Shown here piece after piece: positions 18,533 to 29,738 of a stretch of DNA of 64,000 nucleotides. The stretch lies in assembly GCF_900100355.1 (NCBI RefSeq), contig NZ_FNFH01000009.1, positions 1 through 64,000 on the forward strand, given 5' to 3'. Origin of the DNA: Microbulbifer yueqingensis. Lineage in GTDB: Bacteria; Pseudomonadota; Gammaproteobacteria; Pseudomonadales; Cellvibrionaceae. The notes below the pieces were generated by a model that saw only the letters and a list, made by a program, of their open reading frames with translations, did no database searches and had not been told where the DNA came from. Both the position numbers and the translations under genes were made by a program. How positions within the stretch are numbered: position 1 is the first letter of the stretch; each line of letters begins with the position of its first letter.

Positions 18533-19759
18533 TTACAGCAGCCCGAACGCCGACATCAGGCTGCGCCCGCCGAGCATGACCGTCACCAGCAGCACCAGCA
18601 GCCCGGCCAGGTTTTGCCAGGGGGAGTTGCGGTATTCCCCCAGCCTGGAGGTATTCATTTCCCACAACAGGAAGGCGGTAATAACCGGCAGCAGCAGACC
18701 ATTGGCAACCTGCGCGAACCAGATCACTTTCACCGGCTTCAGTTCCAGCGCGGCCACGCCCGTGCCGGTAACCAGCACCGCAACCCAGATAGCGCGAAAC
18801 GCATTCGAGCGCAGGTCCGGGCGCAGGCCCAGGATGCCGCACAGCGCATAGGCGGCCGCCAGCGGCGCAGTCAGTGCCGAGGAAATCCCTGCGGCAAAGA
18901 GCCCGATGCCCATCAGGGTGGTGGCCAGGTCGCCGAACAGGGGCCGCATGGTTGCCGCGATATCGCCGGCCCCCTGCAGCTCGAGCTGGTGGCGGAAGAA
19001 GGCCGCGGCGGCGGTGCCAACGATGGCGATAGAAATCAGTCCGCCCAGCGGAATGGAGAAAAGCAGGTCGCCGCGCGCGAGCGGCAGCTCCCGCGCATCC
19101 CGCCATTTCTGGCTGGCGCTGGAGCTGTGCAGGAAGAGGTTGTAGGGCACCACGGTGGTACCGATCAGGGCGATTACGGTGAGCGCCGCCCCCTCAGGTA
19201 TACGCGGTACCAGTAATCCCTGCAGGAAGCCGCCGATATCGGGCCGGCTGATGGCAAAGGTGGCCAGGAACGCGAGGCTCATCAGGCCTACCAGGGCCAC
19301 GAGCGATTTCTCGATCAGGCGGTAACTGCCACTCCACAGCAAGACAAAGGCGAGCAGCGCGATCACCACCGCCCAGGGGTTGAAACCCCATCCGGGCAGG
19401 CCGGCATTGCCGGCAAGCGCGCGAATTCCCAGGCTGGCCCCGGCGATATTGCCCCCCTGGTAGGCGGCGTTCCCGACCAGGATGGCGCTGGCCACCAGGG
19501 TGATGGCGGCGAAGCGGGCCAGCGGCTGCTGGAAGGTCTCGCGGATATTTTCCCCCAGCCCCCGCTGGGTGACGACGCCGAGTCGAGCGGCCATCTCCTG
19601 CAGCACCACGCTGGCAATGACGGCAAATAGCAGGGCCCACAAGAGGGCGTAGCCGAAGCGGGCGCCCGCCAGGCTGGCGGTGACCACGGTGCCGGGGCCG
19701 ATGAAGGCGGCCGCCACCATGGCGGCGGGGCCGATGTTCAGGTGCTTGCTGATTTTCAT
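18533..19759 (-). CDS. Nramp-family transporter with non-canonical metal-site motifs
   Basis: A 408-residue membrane protein with about 11 hydrophobic helices and clear Nramp architecture. In canonical Mn2+/Fe2+ Nramps helix 1 carries DPGN and helix 6 carries MPH, whose Asp, Asn and Met bind the metal. Here residues 21-24 are GPGT and residues 204-206 are VPY (in TTVVPYNLFLHSS), so all three metal-binding side chains are replaced. It therefore belongs to a divergent branch; substrates could be other ions or small molecules and are not predictable by eye. On the minus strand it follows the GNAT gene by 18 bases, itself just downstream of uvrA, suggesting a uvrA-GNAT-transporter message. Confidence 0.85.
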   Translation of the reverse strand: MKISKHLNIGPAAMVAAAFIGPGTVVTASLAGARFGYALLWALLFAVIASVVLQEMAARLGVVTQRGLGENIRETFQQPLARFAAITLVASAILVGNAAYQGGNIAGASLGIRALAGNAGLPGWGFNPWAVVIALLAFVLLWSGSYRLIEKSLVALVGLMSLAFLATFAISRPDIGGFLQGLLVPRIPEGAALTVIALIGTTVVPYNLFLHSSSASQKWRDARELPLARGDLLFSIPLGGLISIAIVGTAAAAFFRHQLELQGAGDIAATMRPLFGDLATTLMGIGLFAAGISSALTAPLAAAYALCGILGLRPDLRSNAFRAIWVAVLVTGTGVAALELKPVKVIWFAQVANGLLLPVITAFLLWEMNTSRLGEYRNSPWQNLAGLLVLLVTVMLGGRSLMSAFGLL

Positions 19760-19777
19760 TATTTTTATGTTCTGTGT

Positions 19778-20275
19778 TTATCTGGCGTAGAGGTGCAGCC
19801 CCGTTTCCTCCGGGGTCAAATCGACTTCCCGCTCGAACCGCATGCCCAGTTTTTCCAGCACCCGGGCAGAGCCGGTATTTTCCGGTTGGACCAACCCCAC
19901 AATCCGCCGCAGGCCCATCTCCCCGCGACCGCAGGCCATCACAGCCTGCGCCGATTCGGTGGCCAGTCCGCGCCCCCAGTATGCCGGCGGGAAGCGGTAG
20001 CCGATATCCACCTCATCGATTTCCGGTACAAACTTGAGGCCACAGAAGCCAATCAGGTTGCCCGTGGCTTTCTCGATACAGGCCAGGCGGCCGAAGCCCC
20101 GCTCGCGGTAATCACGCAACGGCTTGTTTTTCAGGGCCTCGGTGGCCTCGGCCATTGAGCTGAACGGCGCCTGGCCGGTGTAGCGGACCACCTCGGGGTG
20201 CGCGCTGAGGGCATAGAAGTCCGGTGCATCGTCCAGCGTGAATTTTCGCAGCAGCAGTCGGGCTGTTTCTATCAC
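19778..20275 (-). CDS. GNAT acetyltransferase (RimJ/RimL-like)
   Basis: A 165-residue single-domain acetyltransferase using acetyl-CoA. It begins with the RimL-type MIETARLLLRKFTLDDAPDF and PEVVRYTG, has strand 4 as DEVDIGYRFPPAYWGRGLATE (the Q/RxxGxG/A-type CoA loop is WGRGLATES) and the late NTGSARVLEKLGM motif found in enzymes acetylating protein N-termini or small amines. The acceptor is unknown. It lies 14 bases after the uvrA stop on the same strand and 18 bases before the Nramp-like gene. Confidence 0.9.
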   Translation of the reverse strand: MIETARLLLRKFTLDDAPDFYALSAHPEVVRYTGQAPFSSMAEATEALKNKPLRDYRERGFGRLACIEKATGNLIGFCGLKFVPEIDEVDIGYRFPPAYWGRGLATESAQAVMACGRGEMGLRRIVGLVQPENTGSARVLEKLGMRFEREVDLTPEETGLHLYAR

Positions 20276-20289
20276 CGCTAATGGCCCCG

Positions 20290-23115
<2,826 letters not shown>

Positions 23116-23148
23116 GCTGTGTCCTGTGGTTTGGCCGGAAAACAGGCA

Positions 23149-23176
23149 AGTATAATCTGCCAGGTACTTGTGCCAA
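23149..23176 (-). promoter_or_regulatory. Promoter of uvrA
   Basis: Reading on the minus strand, TTGGCA (23176-23171) and TATACT (23154-23149) are 16 bases apart, each matching 5 of 6 consensus bases. The start codon at 23115 lies about 30 bases from the expected transcription start. A perfect TATAAT on the plus strand (23151-23156) overlaps it and may serve the divergent manC-type gene, though its -35 is weak. Confidence 0.7.
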
Positions 23177-23212
23177 AATCCCCGGCCGAATCAACGAATG
23201 CAACGGAAAACA

Positions 23213-24619
23213 ATGATCCCTGTCATCCTCTGTGGCGGCACCGGCTCGCGTCTGTGGCCGCTGTCCCGCGAAGCCTACCCGAAACAGTTCCTGCCCCTGG
23301 CGGGCAGTGAGACCATGCTGCAGGCCACGGCACAGCGCCTTGACGGGCTGGCCGGGGTGGCCCCGCCGATCCTGGTCTGTAACGAAGAACACCGTTTCGC
23401 TGCCGCGGAGCAGCTGCAGGAGATCGGGCAGGCAGCGCAGACGATTCTGCTCGAACCGTGCGCCCGTAACACGGCCCCGGCGATTGCGCTCGCGGCCCTG
23501 GCCGCCTGCGAACAGGGCCAGGATCCACTGTTGCTGGTATTGCCGGCGGATCATGTCGTGGCCGACGTGGCAGGCTTTCAGGATGCGGTCGCCGATGCCG
23601 CGGAGCTGGCGGAACAGGGGCACCTGGTCACCTTCGGTATCGTGCCGACATCGGCGGAGACCGGCTATGGTTACATCCGCCGCGGTGAGGAGCTGTGGCA
23701 GGGCGCCTGGAAAGTTGCCGAATTCGTGGAGAAGCCGGACGCGGCCACTGCCGAGGCCTATGTGGCCAGCGGCGACTACAGCTGGAACAGCGGTATGTTC
23801 CTGTTCCGCGCCTCGCGCTTCCTCGAAGAGCTGGGCCAGCACCGCCCCGATATCCTCGATGCCTGCCGCGCGGCATACGGCGGCGCTGGGCGCGACCTGG
23901 ATTTTACCCGGGTCGATGCCGGGGCCTTCGCCGGCTGTGCCAGCGAGTCGGTCGACTACGCCGTCATGGAGAAAACCGAGGCGGCCGCGGTGGTACCCAT
24001 GTCGGCCGGCTGGAGCGATGTGGGTTCCTGGTCCGCCCTGTGGGAGCTGGCTGACAAGGATGCCAACGACAATATGCTGCAGGGCGACGTCCTGGCCGAG
24101 AGCTCCTCGGGCTGCCTGGTGCGGGCGGATGGCCGGCTGGTCAGCCTACTGGGGGTGCGCGACCTGATAGTGGTCGACACCGACGACGCAGTGCTCATCG
24201 CCGACAAGGGTCGCGTGCAGGAGGTCAAGAAACTGGTGGGGCGGCTGCAGGAGAGGGGCCGCGGCGAGGCCAGGGCCCACCGCAAGGTTTACCGGCCCTG
24301 GGGCTACTACGACTCTATCGATGCCGGGCCGCGTTTCCAGGTCAAGCGTATCGTGGTCAAGCCGGGCCGGCAGCTGTCGCTGCAGATGCACCACCATCGC
24401 GCCGAGCACTGGATCGTGGTGCGCGGCACTGCCCGCGTCACCCGGGGCGAGGAAGAGCTGCTGATTTCAGAAAATGAATCCACCTATATTCCCCTGGGCG
24501 TCACTCACCGGCTGGAAAACCCCGGCTCTATCCCCCTCGAGCTGATAGAAGTGCAGTCGGGCAGCTACCTGGGCGAGGACGATATTGTGCGGTTCGAGGA
24601 CCAGTACGGACGCAACTGA
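23213..24619 (+). CDS. manC: Mannose-1-phosphate guanylyltransferase / mannose-6-phosphate isomerase
   Basis: A 468-residue enzyme of the AlgA/ManC/XanB type making GDP-mannose for surface polysaccharides. The N-terminal nucleotidyltransferase domain shows [31 protein letters not shown] and EFVEKPD; the C-terminal cupin isomerase domain shows [19 protein letters not shown] and the [12 protein letters not shown] stretch. The start at 23213 places the GGTGSR motif at the usual distance from the N-terminus; an ATG at 23198 is also possible. The phosphomannomutase needed for the intermediate step lies 6 kb away at 30628. It is divergent from uvrA; a symbol algA would be equally apt. Confidence 0.95.
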   Translation: MIPVILCGGTGSRLWPLSREAYPKQFLPLAGSETMLQATAQRLDGLAGVAPPILVCNEEHRFAAAEQLQEIGQAAQTILLEPCARNTAPAIALAALAACEQGQDPLLLVLPADHVVADVAGFQDAVADAAELAEQGHLVTFGIVPTSAETGYGYIRRGEELWQGAWKVAEFVEKPDAATAEAYVASGDYSWNSGMFLFRASRFLEELGQHRPDILDACRAAYGGAGRDLDFTRVDAGAFAGCASESVDYAVMEKTEAAAVVPMSAGWSDVGSWSALWELADKDANDNMLQGDVLAESSSGCLVRADGRLVSLLGVRDLIVVDTDDAVLIADKGRVQEVKKLVGRLQERGRGEARAHRKVYRPWGYYDSIDAGPRFQVKRIVVKPGRQLSLQMHHHRAEHWIVVRGTARVTRGEEELLISENESTYIPLGVTHRLENPGSIPLELIEVQSGSYLGEDDIVRFEDQYGRN

Positions 24620-24639
24620 TCCCCTTCCTGCTGTCACAC

Positions 24640-24670
24640 AACCCGGTCGTCGAAGCGCGACGGCCGGGTT
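24640..24670 (+). terminator. Hairpin after manC, possible terminator
   Basis: AACCCGG (24640-24646) pairs with CCGGGTT (24664-24670), with a further CGTCG/CGACG helix inside. No T run follows, so termination would need Rho or be inefficient. Confidence 0.35.
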
Positions 24671-24740
24671 CCGCTTCCCCACCGCCCCCCCTGCGCTGTT
24701 ACAATGCGCGCCCATAATTTCTGTGCGCCCGGATCGCCCC

Positions 24741-25910
24741 ATGGACCCCACTGAAAGACGAGCCCTGTCGGGACTCGCCTCCTTGTACATATTCCGCATG
24801 CTCGGCTTGTTTATGGTGCTGCCGGTGCTGTCTGTGTACGGGGTCGAGTATCGCCACAGTACGCCGTTCCTGCTGGGGATCGCGCTGGGGGCCTACGGCC
24901 TCAGCCAGGCACTGCTGCAGATCCCCCTGGGCATGCTGTCGGATCGCTGGGGCCGCAAGCCGGTGATTTTTCTCGGCCTCGGCGTCTTTGCCCTGGGCAG
25001 CGCAGTAGCCGCGCAGACCGATTCAGTCTACGGGCTGATCGCCGGACGGGTACTGCAGGGCTGCGGTGCCATCGCTGCGGCCACCATGGCGCTGATGGCG
25101 GACCTGACCCGCGACGAGAACCGTGGCAAGGCGATGGCGGCCATCGGCGCAGCTATCGGCCTTTCGTTCATGCTGGCGATGTTGCTGGGGCCGCTCCTTG
25201 CCGGTGTCGGCGGCCTCGCGGCCATCTTCTGGCTGACCGCCGGGCTGGCCCTGCTGGGTATGCTGATGCTGTGGCGCCTGGTGCCGACGCCGGCAGAGCC
25301 GGCGCGTCCGGCGGTGCACAACCGCGAGTTCCGCCGGCTGGTCGGCGATACCGGCACCTGGCGGCTGGTGGCCGGGGTATTCTTTTCCCACCTGCTGCTT
25401 ACGGCGCTGTTCGTGCCCCTGCCGCTGGTGATGGTGCGGGAGCTGGGCATGCCGGGCGCCGAGCACTGGAAGGTGTATGGCCCCCTGATGCTGGGCAGCT
25501 TCCTGCTGATGTTGCCGCTGATGCGCTGGGCGGAGAGGCGCGACCGGGTGTCGCGGGCGATGGCGCTGGCGCTTCCCGGTCTCGCCTGCGGCAGCGCCGC
25601 CCTGGTGTTGCCGGTGGGCGAGGTGGGATTGCTGGCCCTGCTGGCAGTGTTCTTTATCGCGTTCAACCTGCTCGAGGCGCTGTTGCCGGCGCAGCTGACC
25701 CGCTCAGCCCCGGCGCGGGCTCGCGGCGCCGCCAGCGGCCTGTATGCCACCCTGCAATTCCTCGGTGCCTTTGCCGGGGGCAGCCTGGGGGGGTACCTGT
25801 ACGGCGCAGGCGGTGCCGGCGGGGTCGCCGCCCTGGGCGCGGCGGTGGTGGTGGCCTGGGGCCTGCTGTGGTGGCTCCTGCAGGGGCGGGCGCTGCCGGC
25901 CTCGCGCTAG
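24741..25910 (+). CDS. MFS transporter next to ssb
   Basis: A 389-residue, 12-helix major facilitator protein. It opens MDPTERRALSGLASLYIFRM and has the family loop 2-3 signature GMLSDRWGRKPVIFLGL and the later GRVLQGCGAIAAATMALMAD, typical of drug/H+ antiporter-like carriers. The ATG at 24741 is chosen because homologues begin just before the first helix; the frame is open upstream but lacks a hydrophobic or conserved extension. The uvrA-MFS-ssb grouping is conserved in Pseudomonas, which hints at a housekeeping function, but the substrate is unknown. Confidence 0.9.
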   Translation: MDPTERRALSGLASLYIFRMLGLFMVLPVLSVYGVEYRHSTPFLLGIALGAYGLSQALLQIPLGMLSDRWGRKPVIFLGLGVFALGSAVAAQTDSVYGLIAGRVLQGCGAIAAATMALMADLTRDENRGKAMAAIGAAIGLSFMLAMLLGPLLAGVGGLAAIFWLTAGLALLGMLMLWRLVPTPAEPARPAVHNREFRRLVGDTGTWRLVAGVFFSHLLLTALFVPLPLVMVRELGMPGAEHWKVYGPLMLGSFLLMLPLMRWAERRDRVSRAMALALPGLACGSAALVLPVGEVGLLALLAVFFIAFNLLEALLPAQLTRSAPARARGAASGLYATLQFLGAFAGGSLGGYLYGAGGAGGVAALGAAVVVAWGLLWWLLQGRALPASR

Positions 25911-25935
25911 GCCCCCGGCAGCTACTGTTGTATGC

Positions 25936-25955
25936 TGCTGGATAAAAATACACTG
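25936..25955 (+). promoter_or_regulatory. LexA-like box upstream of ssb (tentative)
   Basis: TGCTGGATAAAAATACACTG has the layout of the E. coli SOS box (TACTG, ten A/T-rich bases, CAGTA) with CTG-N10-CAC at the core, one mismatch from the palindrome CTG-N10-CAG. It lies about 125 bases before the ssb start. In E. coli the uvrA-ssb region is LexA-controlled. The mismatch makes this a weak call. Confidence 0.35.
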
Positions 25956-26079
25956 GTTGCGCGGGGCGGCCATCCGTTGCGCCCTGGTGGCGCCGGGCAG
26001 TGAGCTGGGACAAGCTAAAAAATTTTTGATTATTTGACGATTGCCGCCCGGGAAATGCCGGGCGAAACAGGAGAGGGCC

Positions 26080-26661
26080 ATGGCCAAGGGTATCAACAAA
26101 GTAATTCTGATCGGCAACCTGGGGGCAGACCCGGAGACCCGCTATATGCCGAGTGGCGGTGCGGTCACCAATGTCAACCTGGCGACTTCCGAGACCTGGA
26201 AAGACAAGCAGACCGGCCAGCAGCAGGAGCGCACCGAGTGGCACCGGGTGGTGTTCTTCAACCGCCTGGCAGAGATCGCCGGTGAATACCTGCGCAAGGG
26301 CTCCAAGGTTTATATCGAGGGCTCCCTGCGCACCCGCAAGTGGCAGGACAAGAATACCGGCCAGGACCGCTATACCACCGAAATCGTCGCGAACGAGATG
26401 CAGATGCTGGACGGCCGTGGCGACCAGGGTGGCTATGGCCAGGGTATGGGCGGCCAGGGCATGGGCAACCAGGGCGGTTACGGCCAGCAGAACCAGGGTG
26501 GCGGTTTCCAGCAGGGGGGCGATCCCTATGCCCAGGGCAACCAGGGGCGTTCCGCACCCTCGTCGATGGCGCCGTCCAGCCAGCAGCCGGCCCAGCAGCC
26601 TTCAAGCCCGGCTCCGGCGGGTGGATTCGACAACAGTTTCGATGACGATATTCCCTTCTGA
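26080..26661 (+). CDS. ssb: Single-stranded DNA-binding protein
   Basis: SSB (193 residues) coats single-stranded DNA in replication, repair and recombination. Residues 1-112 are the OB fold, opening [20 protein letters not shown] and including the [22 protein letters not shown] stretch. A Gly/Gln/Met-rich low-complexity linker follows, ending in the conserved acidic tip DDDIPF that recruits partner proteins. AGGAGAGGGCC lies before the ATG at 26080, which decides against the earlier in-frame ATG at 26041. It lies downstream of the MFS gene. Confidence 0.98.
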   Translation: MAKGINKVILIGNLGADPETRYMPSGGAVTNVNLATSETWKDKQTGQQQERTEWHRVVFFNRLAEIAGEYLRKGSKVYIEGSLRTRKWQDKNTGQDRYTTEIVANEMQMLDGRGDQGGYGQGMGGQGMGNQGGYGQQNQGGGFQQGGDPYAQGNQGRSAPSSMAPSSQQPAQQPSSPAPAGGFDNSFDDDIPF

Positions 26662-26675
26662 TCCGAGAGCCCTGC

Positions 26676-27518
26676 GTGCCTGACTATCACACGGGTTACC
26701 AGCCGGACTCGGTTGCGGTTATCGGTGCCGGGAACTTCATCGACGGGCCGCTGCAGAAACGCCTGCAGCGGGTCGGTTTCCGCGTACAGCTGCTCGCACC
26801 TTCTGAGCTCGACCAGCTGCGCACCGGCGCCATCGTGATCAATGCAGCCTGCTGTGCCGGCAGTGATACCGCGGCGCAGGCCCTCCAGGTCTGTCGGGAC
26901 CTGGCCGCTCGCGACGATTACAGCCACCTGGTGCATATTTCCTCTTATCAGGTATTCGCCGGCGGAGCGCGCAAGCGCTACGACGAGGACGACGAGCCCA
27001 ATGCCGATTCGGACACTGGCCGGCACTGGCTGGCCTGCGAGGAGGCCCTGGCAGGCTGCAGGAACCTTACCATCCTGCGCTTTGGCTGGATGGTGGATCG
27101 CAGCGAGAATGCCCTTCTGGCGCGCGTACTGCGGGCCCTGCTCAGTCAACAGTCCATTGCGGTGGACGACGAGAGCCGCGGCAGCCCGGTAACCGTCGCC
27201 GATATGGTGCGGGTGATGGTGGCGGTGGTGCAGCAGCTGGCCAGCGGGGCCCCGCCGGCCGGTACCTACCATTACGGTGCCGCCGACAGCTGCACGGCAC
27301 TGGAGTTTGCCCGGGAGGCAATTGAACGGGCCCAGTCCTTTCTCGATGAGGGCAGCCCGGTGGAGCCCGAGCCCCTGCCGGAACCCAGTGGCAACCGCAG
27401 TGCGGTGCTGGCCTCTGGCAAGTTGCGGGATGTGTTCGGGATCCAGCAGCGCAGCTGGCGCCAGGGGCTCACCCGCCAGGTGGAACTCTGGCTGGAGCGC
27501 CTGGGCAATGGACAGTGA
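26676..27518 (+). CDS. SDR-superfamily (RmlD-like) protein lacking the catalytic Tyr/Lys
   Basis: A 280-residue protein with an extended-SDR shape: nucleotide-binding start VAVIGAGNFIDGPL, strand LVHISSYQVFAGG (matching the SSDYVFDG strand of dTDP-4-dehydrorhamnose reductase), and a late GTYHYGAADSCTALEFAREAI. At the place of the catalytic YxxxK the sequence is TGRHWLACEE, so Tyr is Thr114 and Lys is Trp118. It may bind a sugar nucleotide or NAD(P) without reductase chemistry. The start is GTG at 26676, 14 bases after ssb, so it is probably co-transcribed with ssb. Function is unknown. Confidence 0.75.
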   Translation: MPDYHTGYQPDSVAVIGAGNFIDGPLQKRLQRVGFRVQLLAPSELDQLRTGAIVINAACCAGSDTAAQALQVCRDLAARDDYSHLVHISSYQVFAGGARKRYDEDDEPNADSDTGRHWLACEEALAGCRNLTILRFGWMVDRSENALLARVLRALLSQQSIAVDDESRGSPVTVADMVRVMVAVVQQLASGAPPAGTYHYGAADSCTALEFAREAIERAQSFLDEGSPVEPEPLPEPSGNRSAVLASGKLRDVFGIQQRSWRQGLTRQVELWLERLGNGQ

Positions 27519-27554
27519 GGCGATAGCGCCAGCCAGCCTGCCGGGCGGGCAACC

Positions 27555-27587
27555 AAAAAAGGGCGATCCGGTGGATCGCCCTTTTTT
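27555..27587. terminator. Bidirectional terminator between the SDR-like gene and fabB
   Basis: GGGCGATCC (27561-27569) pairs with GGATCGCCC (27573-27581), flanked by six A on one side and six T on the other, so it can stop transcription arriving from both convergent genes. Confidence 0.95.
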
Positions 27588-27620
27588 GTGGCCGCCGGAG
27601 CGGGGTGAACTGCTTTGGTC

Positions 27621-28844
27621 TCAGACCTTGTCGAACATCAGGCTGGCGTTGGTGCCGCCGAAGCCGAAGCTGTTGGACAGTACGCGCTGCAAGCCGGTAT
27701 TGCGCAGTTCCGTGACCAGATCCATGCCCTCGGCCTGTTCATCGCGGTTCTCCACGTTGGCGGAAGCGGCGATAAAGTCGTTCTGCATCATCAGCAGGCA
27801 GTAGATCGCCTCCTGGACTCCGGCAGCACCGAGGGAGTGGCCGGTCAGGGACTTGGTGGAGGAGAAGGCCGGTACGGATTCCCCGAATACTTCGCGCATG
27901 GCCCTCAGTTCGGCGACGTCACCGACCGGGGTGGAGGTGCCGTGGGTATTGATGTAGTCGACCTTGCCCTCCAGCCCCTTGCCGTCCATGCCGCCCAGCG
28001 CCTGCTGCATGCAGCGCACCGCGCCCTCGCCGCTGGGGGCGACCATGTCATAGCCATCGGAGGTGGCGCCGTAGCCGGTCAGCTCCGCGTAGATGGTGGC
28101 ACCGCGAGCCTTCGCATGTTCCATCTCCTCGAGCACCAGGCAGCCGCCGCCGCCGGCGATCACGAAACCATCGCGATCGGCATCATAGGGGCGCGACGCA
28201 CGCTCGGGAGTGTCGTTGTACTTGCTGGAAAGGGCGCCCATGGCGTCAAACAGGTGAGTCAGGCTCCAGGCGAGTTCCTCGCCCCCACCGGCGAAGACGA
28301 TGTCCTGCTTGCCCATCTGGATCAGTTCAGCGCCGTTGCCGATGCAGTGCGCACTGGTGGCACAGGCCGAGGAGATGCTGTAGTTGACACCCTTGATCTT
28401 GAAGGGGGTCGCCAGGCAGGCGGACACCGTGCTGCCCATCACCTGTGGCACGCGGAATGCTCCGACCCGGCGCACCCCTTTCTCCTTGAGGGTCTGCGCC
28501 GCGTCGATAATCGCGGCCGTGGAGGTGCCGCCGGAGCCCATTACGATACCGGTGCGCGGGTTGGAAATATCCTTGTCCTCGAGGCCCGAGGTGCGGATCG
28601 CCTCCTGCATGGCGATGTAGGCGTAGGCCGCCGAGTCGCCCATGAAGCGCAGGTGCTTGCGGTCGATATGATCCTTGAAGTCGATATCCACCGGCCCGGC
28701 TACCTGGCTGCGCAGCCCCAGTTCACGGTATTCCTCGTTGGCACGGATGCCGCTGCGGCCCGCCTTCAGTGAGGCGGTTACTGACTCGAGATCAGTCCCG
28801 ATGCAGGAAGTGATGCCCAGTCCGGTGATGGCTACCCGTCGCAT
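27621..28844 (-). CDS. fabB: Beta-ketoacyl-ACP synthase I
   Basis: FabB (407 residues) elongates acyl-ACP and is required for unsaturated fatty acids after FabA. The Cys-His-His triad is visible in [25 protein letters not shown] and [12 protein letters not shown]. It starts [16 protein letters not shown], the standard opening. It is 69 bases downstream of fabA on the same strand, the fabAB arrangement of Pseudomonas and relatives, indicating an operon. Confidence 0.98.
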   Translation of the reverse strand: MRRVAITGLGITSCIGTDLESVTASLKAGRSGIRANEEYRELGLRSQVAGPVDIDFKDHIDRKHLRFMGDSAAYAYIAMQEAIRTSGLEDKDISNPRTGIVMGSGGTSTAAIIDAAQTLKEKGVRRVGAFRVPQVMGSTVSACLATPFKIKGVNYSISSACATSAHCIGNGAELIQMGKQDIVFAGGGEELAWSLTHLFDAMGALSSKYNDTPERASRPYDADRDGFVIAGGGGCLVLEEMEHAKARGATIYAELTGYGATSDGYDMVAPSGEGAVRCMQQALGGMDGKGLEGKVDYINTHGTSTPVGDVAELRAMREVFGESVPAFSSTKSLTGHSLGAAGVQEAIYCLLMMQNDFIAASANVENRDEQAEGMDLVTELRNTGLQRVLSNSFGFGGTNASLMFDKV

Positions 28845-28913
28845 AAGTGGTCTCCAGTAATACTTTCCGGCAGTGTACGCTGTTATCGGTGTCCGGTTTG
28901 GTCCTGGCCGGAC

Positions 28914-29438
28914 TTAAAAATTGTCCGTGCGGGTAAACAGCCCGACCCGAAGGTCCTTGGCAGTGTAGATCTGCCGGCCGTCCACAGATACGGAACCGTC
29001 GCCAATACCCATCACGAGCTTGCGCTCCACCAGGCGGCTCAGCTCGATATGGTAAGTGACTTTCTTGGCGGTCGGCAGGATCTGGCCGGTAAACTTCACC
29101 TCGCCACAACCCAGTGCGCGGCCCCGGCCGGGATTGCCTTTCCAGGCGAGGAAATAGCCCAGCAGCTGCCACATTGCATCCAGGCCGAGGCATCCCGGCA
29201 TAACGGGATCGCCGGGGAAGTGGCAGTCAAAAAACCACAGGTCGGGCTGGATATCGAGTTCGGCGATCAGCTCGCCCTTGCCGTAGGCACCGCCGTCCTT
29301 GGAGATATGCGTGATGCGATCGAGCATCAGCATGTTGGGAGCGGGCAGTTGTGCGTTGCCCGGGCCGAACATCTCCCCGCGGGAGCAGGCCAGCAATTCT
29401 TCGCGGGAATAGCTGCTTTTCTGAACGAAGTTACTCAT
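28914..29438 (-). CDS. fabA: 3-hydroxydecanoyl-ACP dehydratase/isomerase
   Basis: FabA (174 residues) dehydrates 3-hydroxydecanoyl-ACP and isomerises trans-2 to cis-3-decenoyl-ACP, committing carbon to unsaturated fatty acids. The active-site His lies in [19 protein letters not shown], with the catalytic Asp at the end of this motif, followed by [12 protein letters not shown]. Length and the start [20 protein letters not shown] match the family. It heads the fabA-fabB operon from a strong promoter and is divergent from galU. Confidence 0.98.
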   Translation of the reverse strand: MSNFVQKSSYSREELLACSRGEMFGPGNAQLPAPNMLMLDRITHISKDGGAYGKGELIAELDIQPDLWFFDCHFPGDPVMPGCLGLDAMWQLLGYFLAWKGNPGRGRALGCGEVKFTGQILPTAKKVTYHIELSRLVERKLVMGIGDGSVSVDGRQIYTAKDLRVGLFTRTDNF

Positions 29439-29497
29439 TTGGTCCCCGTGTTTGGGTGTTCACGCCACTCGGAGTGAGCGTTTTTGCAAGAGCGGGC

Positions 29498-29525
29498 ATT
29501 CTAAAGTCTGGGGACAGGTTGTCCA
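29498..29525 (-). promoter_or_regulatory. fabA promoter with an internal inverted repeat
   Basis: On the minus strand TGGACA (29525-29520) and TAGAAT (29503-29498), each 5 of 6, are 16 bases apart. GGACA-ACC-TGTCC (plus strand 29512-29524) overlaps the -35 and spacer and could be an operator. No FabR or FadR consensus as known in E. coli was recognised. Confidence 0.75.
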
Positions 29526-29636
29526 GTCAGTCAGTGGTCTTTTTGTGACCATCGCTCGAGTTGCTGACTAGATTGCAGGGGGCGAACGCCGCAAATGCCC
29601 GGCCCTGCGGTGCCCGGGGCAGTCTCACGGCGGCGG

Positions 29637-29671
29637 TTGGCGAGTGAAGTGTGTAACCATAATATGGTAAC
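29637..29671 (+). promoter_or_regulatory. Candidate galU promoter overlapped by a palindrome
   Basis: TTGGCG (29637-29642) and TAATAT (29660-29665) are 17 bases apart. The -10 is embedded in the 19-base near-palindrome GTAACCATAATATGGTAAC (29653-29671; ACCATA and TATGGT are perfect arms around one base). A repressor or activator site is likely. galU starts 67 bases further on. Confidence 0.5.
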
Positions 29672-29738
29672 TTGCCCCCCCGCGCGGGGACGCGAGTGAG
29701 AGCAAGCACATCTTTGGGGTCAGATAGTTGGGGTCAGG

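Noticed and set aside
23116..23212. LexA box for uvrA
   Set aside because: CCTGT and ACAGG flank 14 bases, too far apart for LexA; no CTG-N10-CAG was present.
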